A stretch of DNA of 36,765 nucleotides from an uncultured Candidatus Saccharibacteria bacterium (GTDB taxonomy: Bacteria > Patescibacteriota > Saccharimonadia > Saccharimonadales > Saccharimonadaceae): NCBI GenBank assembly GCA_947306745.1, contig CAMZHH010000010.1, positions 1 to 36,765 of the forward strand, given 5' to 3'. A program made the translations under genes and the position numbers. Position 1 is the first letter of the stretch. Every line of letters begins with the position of its first letter. Shown in pieces: positions 25,384 to 36,712 of this stretch. The notes under the pieces are model-generated. The model had not been told where the DNA came from. It was given only the letters and a program-made list of their open reading frames with translations, and searched no databases.

Positions 25384-27858
25384 TTATTCTTTAGCGATGC
25401 TTAAGCTAAATTCATCATTCTTAAAGTCAACTTTAGCGATGTCGCCCTTGTTTAGCTTACCGGTCAAAATCGCATCAGCAATCAAAGTCTCAAGCTCGTC
25501 TTCAATTTCGCGACGCAACGGACGAGCGCCATTCTTCGTGTCGTAGCCCTTTTCGATCAAGCGCTTCTTTGCGTTATCGGTTAATTGCAAACCAATCGAC
25601 TTGCCAGCCAAACGCTTCTTGAGATCTTCAATCATGTTCGTAAAGATGCGGTCCACATCCTTCTCACTCAAGGCATTGAAGGTAATGATGGAATCAAAGC
25701 GGTTTACGAGTTCTGGGCGCATCAATTTGCGCAAAGCTTTCATCGCGGAAGCCTCATTCGCAGCATGCTCCACTTCAAGCGCCTTAGCATCTTTCTTTGT
25801 TTTGACCGAAAAGCCCATTTCAGACTCGCGATACATTTCTTCGGCGCCAAGGTTGCTAGTCAAAATCACAATTGAGTTATTGAATTTAACTTTCGTGCCC
25901 TGGCCGTCAGTCAACGTACCATCCTCGAGAATTTGAAGCAGGATATTAAAGACGTCTGGATGCGCTTTTTCAATCTCATCAAACAAGACCACAGAATATG
26001 GCTTGCGACGGATTTGCTCAGTGAGTTTACCGCCGTCTTCGTAGCCTACATAGCCAGCCGGCGCGCCGACAAGACGAGCAACGTTATGCTTCTCACCAAA
26101 TTCAGACATATCAATTTTAATCAACGAATCATCACCGCCGAAAACTTCGCGTGCGATAGTTTTTGCGAGTTCAGTTTTACCGACGCCAGTTGGGCCCATA
26201 AAGATGAACGAACCAATTGGGCGACGTGGGTCACTAATACCGGAACGACCACGACGAATAGCCTTACTGACGGCTTTAATCGCCTCGTCTTGGCCGATAA
26301 TCTCTTTGCTTAAATGTTTTTCAAGATTAACTAGAATCTCCTGTTCGGAACCATGTACACGACTGACTGGAATACCAGTCTTAAGGCTAATAGCCGTAGC
26401 AAGATCTTCTGAAGTGACGGCCGGCGCTTTATCGACGTCTTTATTGGCCTTTTCGAGCTTTTTAATTTCCTCTTCAACCTGCGCAGCGCGTGTCTTATAC
26501 ATGGCAGCCTTTTCGTAATCTTCTTTTTCGGCTGCAGCCTCGATTTTATTTTCTAGGTCGGCGAGTTCGATTTTACATTTCTTGTATTCGCCACCACCTT
26601 TTTTGTCGAGCGAAACGCGTGCAATTGCGGACGCTTCATCAATCACGTCAATCACTTTGTCTGGCATGAAACGATCCGAAATATAACGTTGTGAAAGCGT
26701 AATAGCTTCTTCCAAAATTTCATCCGACAAAACGACTTGATGATAATTTTCGTAATGTTTTTTAATACCCTTCAAAATACGGAGCGTAATTGTCGGCGAA
26801 GGTTCATTTACCATGACAGTCTGGAAACGACGCGCAAGAGCTTTGTCTTTTTCGATATTCTTGCGATATTCATCAAGCGTCGTTGCACCAATTAAACGCA
26901 TCGAATTGCGCGCAAGGGCTGGCTTTAGAATATTTGCTGCATCCATGCTACCTTCAGCCGAACCGGCACCAGCAAGCAAATGCAACTCATCGATAAATAG
27001 AATTACCGAATCATCGTTTACGGCTTCATCAATAATACCTTTAATGCGTTCCTCAAATTCGCCACGGAATTTTGTGCCCGCCACGACTGAGCTTAGGTCG
27101 ACTTGGAAAATCTTTTTGCCAATCAACTTACCAGGCACATCGTTTTTCGCAACACGCATCGCGAGGCCTTCTACAATAGCAGTCTTGCCCACGCCGGCTT
27201 CACCAATCAAAACTGGGTTTGATTTGGTGCGGCGACAAAGAACAGTTATGGCGCGTTCGATTTCTTGTTCGCGGCCAATTACAGTATCAAGCTTGCCATC
27301 CTTTGCCATCTGTGTCAGATCGGTACCAAACTTCGATAGCCAACGATAGCTACCGCGCTTACCAGCCTTACGCTTCTGCGCCTCAACCTTTGCTTCGCTA
27401 GCTTGCTGTTCGACGAGGCTTTCAATATTCTCTGCCAATTCGTCTGTATTTACATCAAGCTGGTTAAGCAATACGGCTGCGCGGGAATTTGGCTGGCGAA
27501 TCATCGCATAAATAATATGTTCTGTACCGACGATATCGAGACCGTTCTCGCGAGCGTAGTTCAAAGACATGCGCAAAGTTAATACCGTAGCTTCCGACAA
27601 GGACATCATTGCCATTGGAGCAGCTGGAACATCCACCGCGACTTTTCCTTGGGCGCGTTCGAGTTGATCAATGTCAATTCCCTGTTCTTGGAGAAGCTTG
27701 GCGCCAGTACTCGTATCTTGCGCCATAATGCCCATCAAGAGATGCTCGGTGCCCATATAGCCTTGATTGTAGCGTTTGCTAAACAAATCAGCTTTCTGGA
27801 GCGCAAAGCGAGCGTTCTCACTCAAGTGGCTCATAATTTCATTAAATTCGTCTACCAT
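25384..27858 (-). CDS. clpC: ATP-dependent Clp protease ATPase subunit ClpC
   Basis: Hexameric AAA+ unfoldase that feeds ClpP. The 824 aa show the double Clp N-domain repeat (about 1-150), the first AAA module with Walker A GEAGVGKT, a UVR-type coiled M-domain ([20 protein letters not shown]), and the second AAA module with Walker [10 protein letters not shown] and the C-terminal D2-small domain. The UVR-like middle domain makes it ClpC rather than ClpA or ClpB. It has a ~60-nt leader, an AAAGGAG Shine-Dalgarno and a CIRCE-controlled promoter. Confidence 0.96.
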   Translation of the reverse strand: MVDEFNEIMSHLSENARFALQKADLFSKRYNQGYMGTEHLLMGIMAQDTSTGAKLLQEQGIDIDQLERAQGKVAVDVPAAPMAMMSLSEATVLTLRMSLNYARENGLDIVGTEHIIYAMIRQPNSRAAVLLNQLDVNTDELAENIESLVEQQASEAKVEAQKRKAGKRGSYRWLSKFGTDLTQMAKDGKLDTVIGREQEIERAITVLCRRTKSNPVLIGEAGVGKTAIVEGLAMRVAKNDVPGKLIGKKIFQVDLSSVVAGTKFRGEFEERIKGIIDEAVNDDSVILFIDELHLLAGAGSAEGSMDAANILKPALARNSMRLIGATTLDEYRKNIEKDKALARRFQTVMVNEPSPTITLRILKGIKKHYENYHQVVLSDEILEEAITLSQRYISDRFMPDKVIDVIDEASAIARVSLDKKGGGEYKKCKIELADLENKIEAAAEKEDYEKAAMYKTRAAQVEEEIKKLEKANKDVDKAPAVTSEDLATAISLKTGIPVSRVHGSEQEILVNLEKHLSKEIIGQDEAIKAVSKAIRRGRSGISDPRRPIGSFIFMGPTGVGKTELAKTIAREVFGGDDSLIKIDMSEFGEKHNVARLVGAPAGYVGYEDGGKLTEQIRRKPYSVVLFDEIEKAHPDVFNILLQILEDGTLTDGQGTKVKFNNSIVILTSNLGAEEMYRESEMGFSVKTKKDAKALEVEHAANEASAMKALRKLMRPELVNRFDSIITFNALSEKDVDRIFTNMIEDLKKRLAGKSIGLQLTDNAKKRLIEKGYDTKNGARPLRREIEDELETLIADAILTGKLNKGDIAKVDFKNDEFSLSIAKE

Positions 27859-27920
27859 TTTTCTCCTTTAAGCTACGACTTTAAACGGAATTTTGCGGGA
27901 TTGGTTGCGTAACTATATCT

Positions 27921-27949
27921 ATTGTAAGCATTTAGCACTCGCAAGTCAA
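27921..27949 (-). promoter_or_regulatory. clpC promoter overlapped by CIRCE
   Basis: On the minus strand TTGACT-N17-TACAAT, the same arrangement as clpP. Confidence 0.85.
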
Positions 27950-27958
27950 GAGTGCTAA
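27932..27958 (-). promoter_or_regulatory. CIRCE operator (HrcA) of clpC
   Basis: TTAGCACTC-N9-GAGTGCTAA, identical over 27 bp, spacer included, to the clpP copy. Confidence 0.95.
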
Positions 27959-28039
27959 TTTAGATTTTTAGACTTGTTTTATTTTTACGCTTATGCTCGC
28001 GTTTTGACAGAGATGAATATATTATAAGGACAGAATTTT

Positions 28040-28045
28040 TATAAT
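28040..28045 (+). promoter_or_regulatory. possible -10 of the 28.1-kb unit
   Basis: TATAAT about 30 nt before the ATG would give a ~24-nt leader. A TTGACA at 28004-28009 is too far from it and too close to the other AT-rich candidates, so the promoter is unresolved. Confidence 0.35.
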
Positions 28046-28075
28046 TCGCAACTTATACAGGAAGGGGGTCCATTC

Positions 28076-28387
28076 ATGTTTGGACATCGTAGTTATAGAG
28101 GCGAACGCCTTGAACTCCTGCGCTGGCTATTGGTCGAGAATGATCGTTCTGGATACAAAAGCTACCAATTCTCTCAGTTTCTCGACGGCGCCACCTGCGT
28201 TGACGCCGATTTCATCGCCATGCGCTTCACTACTAATAATGGCCACACGATTCACCTGGGTAACCCCGTCACACATTTTCAGCTCGGCCGCGAGCTCTGC
28301 TATGCCTTACAATATGTCGACGATTATTACCCTCCGCGTTTTTCTCGCCCCTCCAAAGTTCAGCGGCGCAATCCTCTGCTCTGCTAG
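28076..28387 (+). CDS. small unknown protein, plus-strand unit
   Basis: Product of 103 aa, basic, with no TM segment or recognised family. The Shine-Dalgarno is strong (GGAAGGGGG). GGAC (28028-28031) and GTCC (28068-28071) could pair and enclose the Shine-Dalgarno region. The gene lies between clpC and ligA with its own terminator, matching the other plus-strand single-gene units. A competing ORF from 28080 in another frame overlaps ligA and lacks a matching Shine-Dalgarno, so I prefer this frame. Confidence 0.65.
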   Translation: MFGHRSYRGERLELLRWLLVENDRSGYKSYQFSQFLDGATCVDADFIAMRFTTNNGHTIHLGNPVTHFQLGRELCYALQYVDDYYPPRFSRPSKVQRRNPLLC

Positions 28388-28390
28388 AAC

Positions 28391-28422
28391 AAAAAGCCGA
28401 CCCTTTCTTGGGCCGGCTGTTT

Positions 28423-28424
<2 letters not shown>
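28391..28424. terminator. bidirectional intrinsic terminator
   Basis: AGCCGACCC and GGGCCGGCT (one mismatch on this strand, a wobble pair on the other) with T-runs on both sides. It ends the 28.1-kb gene (+) and ligA (-). Confidence 0.85.
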
Positions 28425-31480
<3,056 letters not shown>

Positions 31481-31498
31481 ATATTTACTTTATGCTTT

Positions 31499-32377
31499 TT
31501 ACTTAGAATTTTCTAGACGTTCGATGCGTGATTCGATTGGCGGATGCGTCGAAAATAGCCTACTCAATACAGATTTGCGCAATGGGTTTGCAATATACAT
31601 CGCCTCAGACGCAACATTTTGCTGACGCATTGGACGAGCATGCTCATCAAGTGCGCGCAAAGCATCAATCATACTATCTGGGTCGCCTGTAAGCGCCGCC
31701 GACGAAGCATCGGCTAAATATTCACGTTGACGCGAAATACCCATCTGCGCCAAGCTCGCAACAATTGGCGAAAGAATCAATGTTACTAATACAAACAATG
31801 CGCCGATTGGCGAATTATTTTCTTCGTCGCGATCAGAATAAAATAATACGCGAATACCAAAATCTGCAATGAAACCAACTAGCGAAACGAGACCAAAAGT
31901 AATCATACTAATGCGAATATCGTAATTTTTAACATGTGACATTTCGTGCCCCATCACGGCGCGCAATTCACGATCATCCATCACGTCTAATAGTCCCGTA
32001 GTGGCGGCCACGCTGGCGTGCTCAGGATTACGGCCAGTCGCAAAAGCATTTGGCGCAGAATCATTAATAATATATACGCGCGGCATCGGGAGTTTGGCGT
32101 CTTTAGCAAGTTTTTGAACGATTTTGTAATAACGCGGATTATCCGATTCGGAGATTTCGCGCGCACCCGCACTTGCAATTGCGATTTTATCAGCTAAGAA
32201 ATACTGGAATAATGCATATCCCGCCGAAACAGCAATGAACCAGGCCAAAATCGTATAGTCATTATGAAGCCAAGCAAAAAGCCAGCCAATTAAAGCGATA
32301 AAGGCGATAAACACCAACATAATCAAAATGGTGTTGCGTTTGTTTTGCGCGATTTGTTTGCGCATAGAAACTGCCAT
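31499..32377 (-). CDS. htpX: membrane zinc protease HtpX
   Basis: Membrane metalloprotease involved in quality control of membrane proteins. The 292 aa show two N-terminal TM helices (about 18-60), the zinc motif GHEMSHVKNYD with HExxH, two further TM helices, the downstream Glu in REYLADASSAALTGDP, and a C-terminal FSTHPPIESRI typical of HtpX. The -10 TACAAT preceded by TGC lies 8 nt before ATG, so the leader would be about 2 nt. ATG at 32365 is an alternative start. Confidence 0.94.
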   Translation of the reverse strand: MAVSMRKQIAQNKRNTILIMLVFIAFIALIGWLFAWLHNDYTILAWFIAVSAGYALFQYFLADKIAIASAGAREISESDNPRYYKIVQKLAKDAKLPMPRVYIINDSAPNAFATGRNPEHASVAATTGLLDVMDDRELRAVMGHEMSHVKNYDIRISMITFGLVSLVGFIADFGIRVLFYSDRDEENNSPIGALFVLVTLILSPIVASLAQMGISRQREYLADASSAALTGDPDSMIDALRALDEHARPMRQQNVASEAMYIANPLRKSVLSRLFSTHPPIESRIERLENSK

Positions 32378-32397
32378 ATGTAATTATTGTAGCACAT

Positions 32398-33681
32398 TTA
32401 GACCTTTCTCAGATAATCACAGCCATGGCGCAGATTTGAGCAATAGTAAAAATCACCGCGCGGCCCATGTTTGAGTTTTAATTCCCCACTTTCACATTTT
32501 GGACATAGTTCGTTACGCGTGTTTCGTAATTCAGATGAGATTTCGTACAAAAATGGCGACGGGTTCTGATAGTTTGCAATTAGATAAGTAGCTTCGCGCG
32601 CCCGCGTGATAGCGACGTAAAACAATCTGCGCTCTTCTGCAAATGCAAATGGTTCCGAATGCGCAAGCATACTATCAATAATCGGATCCGTCTCGCGCTG
32701 CGCCGGCATACCCATCAAATCGTCATTCAGATTAAGCACAATCACAATGTCACGTGTAATGCCCTTCGATTTATGCATCGAACAGAATTCTAGTTTTAAT
32801 ATCTGCGTAGCGTCGGCTGGATTGCGCCAATAAATTGTGCCGTCGCGAATACGAAAATATGCACTGTTTTTAATGCGGCGCAAATCATGATTATAACGCG
32901 AGATAATTTGAAATTCTTTCGTCTTAACTATATCGTAGCCCTGCGTCGCAATGAGTTGCTGTAAAATTTTCGTGATTGAATTCGAATCGTCGTTTTTGTC
33001 TTCGGGCGCATTCAGAATAATATTAATTGGCGTACTTTTGTCCGCACTGCCGCGAACATCCTTGATCTTTTGCAATGGATTACGCTGAATAAAATCGGTA
33101 CTAGTCCTAATCGTAGGATTGCCAAAACGATGCGTAGTTTCGATTAGACTTTGGCGAGTTTTAAGCTGAAAATATTGCTCAAAATCCTGAATTAAAGTTA
33201 AATCACTGCCAGCGAAACGATAAATTGATTGCCAATCATCGCCTACGGCAAATAATTTGCAATTTGCATTACGACGCAGCAATTCTCGAATTAAATGGAA
33301 GCGGTTTTGTGATAAATCTTGCACCTCATCAACGAGAATATATTGATATTTAAATTGACCAGTACGGTCTTCGCTCACAATGCGCGTAGCGTCATTAATC
33401 ATGTCCGCAAAATCATACATGCGCTGATCGTTTAAATACTCCTCATATTTTTCGTAACAGGCAAAATAAATACGAAGAAATAATTCGGCACGATGCTTCG
33501 CAAATTCGTCTGGCTGAGCATTTAAGACTTTTGTTTGCACCTGCTCGGATGACAATTCGGAATTTTTATGAAGCGATAAAAAAGTTATTAATTTATTTTG
33601 CAAATCAATATAATCGTCTGGCGAAACTAATGTAAAGATTTCGGCTTCTTGAAGGCGGGGTGAATTAAATTGCTGCGCCAA
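32398..33681 (-). CDS. helicase IV-like protein, C-terminal part after an in-frame TGA
   Basis: The 427-aa C-terminal part of a UvrD/Rep-family (HelD-like) helicase. It contains motif II VDEVQDLS (117-124), motif III AVGDDWQSIYRFAGSD (146-160), motif V HKSKGITRD (303-311), motif VI YVAITRA (355-361) and a C-terminal zinc ribbon with Cys393, 396, 414 and 421 (topoisomerase type). The only start candidate is TTG 33681. The frame is the same as that of the upstream part, separated only by TGA 33708-33706 plus eight codons. Without the N-terminal Walker A it cannot be a complete ATPase. Confidence 0.85.
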   Translation of the reverse strand: MAQQFNSPRLQEAEIFTLVSPDDYIDLQNKLITFLSLHKNSELSSEQVQTKVLNAQPDEFAKHRAELFLRIYFACYEKYEEYLNDQRMYDFADMINDATRIVSEDRTGQFKYQYILVDEVQDLSQNRFHLIRELLRRNANCKLFAVGDDWQSIYRFAGSDLTLIQDFEQYFQLKTRQSLIETTHRFGNPTIRTSTDFIQRNPLQKIKDVRGSADKSTPINIILNAPEDKNDDSNSITKILQQLIATQGYDIVKTKEFQIISRYNHDLRRIKNSAYFRIRDGTIYWRNPADATQILKLEFCSMHKSKGITRDIVIVLNLNDDLMGMPAQRETDPIIDSMLAHSEPFAFAEERRLFYVAITRAREATYLIANYQNPSPFLYEISSELRNTRNELCPKCESGELKLKHGPRGDFYYCSNLRHGCDYLRKV

Positions 33682-33705
33682 AATTGCATAAATTTCATCC
33701 CCGTT

Positions 33706-34635
33706 TCACTGGTAGCTATATAGCGCTATTAAATGAGTGTTATATTTATGATGTATTCTCTCGCGCCATTTAATGTCGCGCAAATATTCCCGACCGCGAA
33801 AACTTTTGCCCATCTTTGTCATGTCAAAAAATTCTAAATACGTCAAGTCGGCCATGCTAAATGTGGGGCAATATTTAGCATTATGCGGATACGGTTGCTT
33901 TAGTTTGTATTTGATGCCATGCATGCGAAGCCATGTGGCGATTAACTGCTCGGAAACATGACGCAATTGCTCAGTATCTTTTTGGCGTAAATAGCGCCGA
34001 TTGTAATCAATCCAATCACGAAAAGTCTCCGCGCCGCCTGGGCTACGTGGACTGGGCGCATACAGTAACAAATAATCATTAATAATGCGCGCAAAGTCGT
34101 CAGTCGCACGAAGGTCATCAAGTGTGCAACTAAAAATCCGGCGCACCTCATCCTCGTCGATTAAAGTCTTACTACCCAAATCAGATTTTTGGCTCTGTAA
34201 TATATAATTGCCAAGGCTATGAAAAGTACGGATATCAGCGTCCTTCACACTGCACCGTTCCTTCAGTTCGGCGACGGTCTTTTGCGTAAATGAAATGACC
34301 AAAATTTGACGAGGCGGAATGCGCAATTCGTGCGCTAAGTATTCAATCTTCGCAAGCAGACTCAAAGTCTTACCCGAACCAGCCGAGGCTAAAACCAATT
34401 GCGCATCTTCACAAGCAACCACGGCTTCTATCTGTTGCGGATCGAGCGTACAGCCAGCGCAAGCCACTCCACGCTTCTGCGCCCGACGAATCACGTGGCG
34501 GTTATAGTATCGACACAAATATGACCACAATCCACCAAACGGGAACATCCGCCAGGCCACATAGTGCCGCCCATCAAAAACCGAGCGAAGTTGGCGCCAA
34601 ATTGTTGATATTTTCGTCAACATATCGACCAACAT
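33706..34635 (-). CDS. helicase IV-like protein, N-terminal part ending in an in-frame TGA
   Basis: N-terminal part (about 309 aa) of the same helicase. It has a basic N-terminal region, Q-motif LDPQQIEAV, Walker A ASAGSGKT, motif Ia ILVISFTQKT and the linker up to YSYQ, where a TGA interrupts. Reading through, the frame goes on as NGDEIYAILAQQF into the C-terminal part; the whole would be about 745 aa, close to helicase IV. I chose ATG 34635, which lies 7 nt after a -10-like TAAATT. TTG 34644 and ATG 34623 are alternatives. As it stands the gene is probably inactive unless UGA is read through. Confidence 0.82.
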   Translation of the reverse strand: MLVDMLTKISTIWRQLRSVFDGRHYVAWRMFPFGGLWSYLCRYYNRHVIRRAQKRGVACAGCTLDPQQIEAVVACEDAQLVLASAGSGKTLSLLAKIEYLAHELRIPPRQILVISFTQKTVAELKERCSVKDADIRTFHSLGNYILQSQKSDLGSKTLIDEDEVRRIFSCTLDDLRATDDFARIINDYLLLYAPSPRSPGGAETFRDWIDYNRRYLRQKDTEQLRHVSEQLIATWLRMHGIKYKLKQPYPHNAKYCPTFSMADLTYLEFFDMTKMGKSFRGREYLRDIKWRERIHHKYNTHLIALYSYQ

Positions 34636-34679
34636 AACAGTCAATTTAGATTTTTCGAAGCATAAGGATTTTAGTTTGC

Positions 34680-34685
34680 TACAAT
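34680..34685 (+). promoter_or_regulatory. -10 of the 34.7-kb unit
   Basis: TACAAT preceded by TGC (extended -10); -35 weak. It gives a leader of about 25 nt. Confidence 0.55.
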
Positions 34686-34716
34686 AGTAATTAATCTACA
34701 CGAAGGAGGTGGGACT

Positions 34717-35151
34717 ATGGTAGATTACATGATTTTCGATGTTGTACGTAATGTCATTTCCGATGCGCTTGCGTACGGAAAAGAACACGACTTCGGAGAC
34801 GGAGCGATTGCAGTCGAAGTCAAGAACCTTCCAAAGGCAGACAGTGTTACTAAAGTCCATTCATTCATCTTCTGTGAGGTGATAACAACCGACGGCTTTA
34901 ATCATCACGACAAGGAAGAATTCTTGCGTGGTCACGTGCATTCGGCGCACGAGCGTCATTTGCGTGGAGAGAGTGTTGCCCCAACTGGCTGGGGTCCAGC
35001 GGCTATTACATTGGGCTTCAAAAAGTTGGTTTTTCCCGCAGAACCGAGTGATTATTCTATCGTCGTCGGCGTGATGGGTGACCATTCTGCAACCAACCAG
35101 CAGGTGCTGGACGAAGTACTAAAAGATCTGCCGCAACCGAACGGCGCGTAA
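34717..35151 (+). CDS. unknown soluble protein, plus-strand unit
   Basis: Product of 144 aa, His-rich in the middle (GHVHSAHERHLRG), without TM segment or signal; family not recognised. The His/Asp/Glu cluster could bind metal, which is speculation. The Shine-Dalgarno is near-perfect (AAGGAGGT, 6 nt from ATG) and a strong terminator follows, so it is a single-gene unit diverging from the helicase. Confidence 0.75.
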   Translation: MVDYMIFDVVRNVISDALAYGKEHDFGDGAIAVEVKNLPKADSVTKVHSFIFCEVITTDGFNHHDKEEFLRGHVHSAHERHLRGESVAPTGWGPAAITLGFKKLVFPAEPSDYSIVVGVMGDHSATNQQVLDEVLKDLPQPNGA

Positions 35152-35169
35152 TAAAATACGCTTCACCCC

Positions 35170-35199
35170 GCCCTGGCCAAACCGGCCGGGGCACTTTTT
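35170..35199 (+). terminator. intrinsic terminator of the 34.7-kb unit
   Basis: GCCCTGGCC and GGCCGGGGC form a 9-bp stem (one T-G pair) with a 5-nt loop, then ACTTTTT. Confidence 0.9.
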
Positions 35200-35216
35200 G
35201 TGGCGCCGGATAAGCA

Positions 35217-35245
35217 TTGACTTTTTGGCTAATCTGTGATATAAT
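35217..35245 (+). promoter_or_regulatory. promoter of the small ORF and MFS leader
   Basis: TTGACT-N17-TATAAT with the TTGACTTTTT form. The predicted transcription start is 35252, the A of an ATG. Confidence 0.85.
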
Positions 35246-35251
35246 GGACTT

Positions 35252-35353
35252 ATGAACAGTTATATCTGTGCATACTGGCTTATGGTCATAAAAACCGTCC
35301 TTCTTAACGGTTTTGTTGTCATGCCACAAGTCATTTACGCAGAAACTGTCTAA
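35252..35353 (+). CDS. leaderless 33-codon ORF upstream of the MFS gene
   Basis: ATG lies exactly 6 nt after TATAAT, the window's leaderless spacing. The 33-aa product is hydrophobic (VIKTVLLNGFVVMPQVIYA) and looks like a signal peptide followed at once by a stop. It could be a small membrane peptide, a regulatory leader peptide for the MFS gene, or the remnant of a truncated secreted protein. A perfect 8-bp hairpin (35291-35314) lies inside it. Confidence 0.5.
   Translation: MNSYICAYWLMVIKTVLLNGFVVMPQVIYAETV
35291..35314 (+). terminator. terminator-like hairpin inside the small ORF
   Basis: AAAACCGT, 8-nt loop and ACGGTTTT form a perfect stem ending in TTTTGTTGT. It could act as an attenuator for the MFS transcript. 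The stem is weak and the U-run is inside it. Confidence 0.35.
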
Positions 35354-35363
35354 TTCTTGTAAA

Positions 35364-35447
35364 TCTAGATAAGTTTCAAAAGCGGACTTATCTAGAAATA
35401 AACATCTCGCCTTTGAAATTTATCTAGCCGTATAAAAAGATGGCTAG
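35364..35447 (+). ncRNA. candidate structured leader RNA of the MFS gene
   Basis: TCTAGATAAGT (35364-35374) and ACTTATCTAGA (35386-35396) form a perfect 11-bp stem. Its loop (TTCAAAAGCG, 35375-35384) can pair with CGCCTTTGAA (35408-35417) at 9 of 10 positions, making a pseudoknot. A second TTATCTAG (35420-35427) can replace the first as partner of CTAGATAA, and CTAGCC (35424-35429) can pair with GGCTAG (35442-35447). This switch-like layout lies in the ~238-nt leader before a strong Shine-Dalgarno. The ligand, if any, is unknown. A DNA operator is the main alternative. Confidence 0.5.
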
Positions 35448-35489
35448 TACTTTAAGACTTTTTCGCAATTTTTGAAGGAGGGATGTTTG

Positions 35490-36656
35490 ATGCGAAAAAA
35501 TAATCCTGTGCGCAATATGTGCTTGGTGATTCTGGAGTCAGCTGCGACGGCAGGCATCCTGGCCGTGCCAATCATGACTCCGTTTTACCTCAGTATCGGA
35601 CTCAATCAGGAGCAAATTGCCATGTCGCAGATGGCCTTCACGGTCGTAGCGATGGTATTAAATTTGCCACTTGGCTGGGTAGCGGACCACTTTAGCCGTA
35701 AGTGGGCGAACGTAGTCGGCGACGCGATGGTTGCCTTGGCGCTCTTACTCTACTCAACCGCCAACAGTTTTTGGTTCACAGTAATGTGCGAAATTATCTG
35801 CGGCGTCGGTTGCGCTTTGTCACAGGGCGTAGACTCGACTCTGCTAAAACATTTCGCCGAAAAGACCGACAAAACCGGCAGGCTCTTCAAGGATCAGTAC
35901 GGCAAGATGACCTCGATTAATCAAATCGCGTCATTAGTTGTAATGTTGCTTGGCGGGCCGATTGGCGCAATTGATTTTCGCTTAGCAATAGCCATCTCGG
36001 CAATTCCGCACGCTTGTGGCGCCATCTTAAGTATGCTTATTCAAGACGACAGCGAAAGGTTAGCCGCCGAGAGCAACCCGCTCCGCGATATCGTCAATCT
36101 CGTAAAACGTAACGTGAGCAACCGTAAACTGCGTTGGCGTTTAGCCGCTTTTGCGGTGGCACGAGAGGTAACACACGGCATCATTTGGGTTTTTACACCT
36201 TTAATGTTAGCCGTCGGCGTACCTTTAGCGATAGTTTCAATGGGTTGGGTTATTAATTATATCGCGGCCTATTGTGGCACTCGCTTGGCGCGTCGCTTCG
36301 CCACTAAGTTGCCACCTTGGGCGCTATTTATTACGCCAATCACATTAGTTAGTTTCGCGAGCCTTACGATGTTCTGGCATTTGAGTATTGTCACGGTCTG
36401 CCTATATGCCTGCTTCGGCTTAGCTCAAGGTTGGAGCGCGACAACCATGATGCCGCTAATCAAAGAACAAGTTAAAGCTGCCGAGCAAAGCTCTATTGAA
36501 TCATTGGCGCGCGTAATCGCTCAAGCTCTATACATTGGCGCCGTATGGGCAATCAATCGCGCCGCGGATTACGATGTGCGCTTTGCTCTGCTCGCAACCG
36601 TCGTCATCTTCGTGCCGCTTGCGATTCCGATTGCATTAAAATTGCGCAAAGAGTGA
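35490..36656 (+). CDS. MFS transporter
   Basis: Major facilitator superfamily permease of 388 aa with about 11-12 TM helices. It contains the loop 2-3 signature GWVADHFSRKWANVVGD (GxxxDxxxRK). The long central cytoplasmic loop is charged (QDDSERLAAESNPLRD). Substrate cannot be told; drug efflux is possible. The start at ATG 35490 is fixed by AAGGAGGG 7 nt upstream; the TTG at 35472 precedes the Shine-Dalgarno and is not real. It ends in TGA just before its terminator, so UGA is a real stop here. The unusual leader suggests regulation after transcription initiation. Confidence 0.88.
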   Translation: MRKNNPVRNMCLVILESAATAGILAVPIMTPFYLSIGLNQEQIAMSQMAFTVVAMVLNLPLGWVADHFSRKWANVVGDAMVALALLLYSTANSFWFTVMCEIICGVGCALSQGVDSTLLKHFAEKTDKTGRLFKDQYGKMTSINQIASLVVMLLGGPIGAIDFRLAIAISAIPHACGAILSMLIQDDSERLAAESNPLRDIVNLVKRNVSNRKLRWRLAAFAVAREVTHGIIWVFTPLMLAVGVPLAIVSMGWVINYIAAYCGTRLARRFATKLPPWALFITPITLVSFASLTMFWHLSIVTVCLYACFGLAQGWSATTMMPLIKEQVKAAEQSSIESLARVIAQALYIGAVWAINRAADYDVRFALLATVVIFVPLAIPIALKLRKE

Positions 36657-36661
36657 AAATT

Positions 36662-36693
36662 GCCCCGACTTTTCTAAGGCTGGGGCTTTTTCT
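36662..36693 (+). terminator. intrinsic terminator of the MFS gene
   Basis: GCCCC and GGGGC with a partly paired interior, then TTTTT. It overlaps the next promoter. Confidence 0.8.
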
Positions 36694-36704
36694 TATGCTA
36701 TAAT
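36694..36704 (+). promoter_or_regulatory. extended -10 promoter of tRNA-Cys
   Basis: TATGC-TATAAT. The start predicted 7 nt after the -10 is 36711, 2 nt before the mature tRNA end. Confidence 0.75.
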
Positions 36705-36712
36705 AAATCCAT

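Noticed and set aside
35472-35489. TTG at 35472 as the MFS start
   Set aside because: It lies upstream of and inside the Shine-Dalgarno site that serves ATG 35490.
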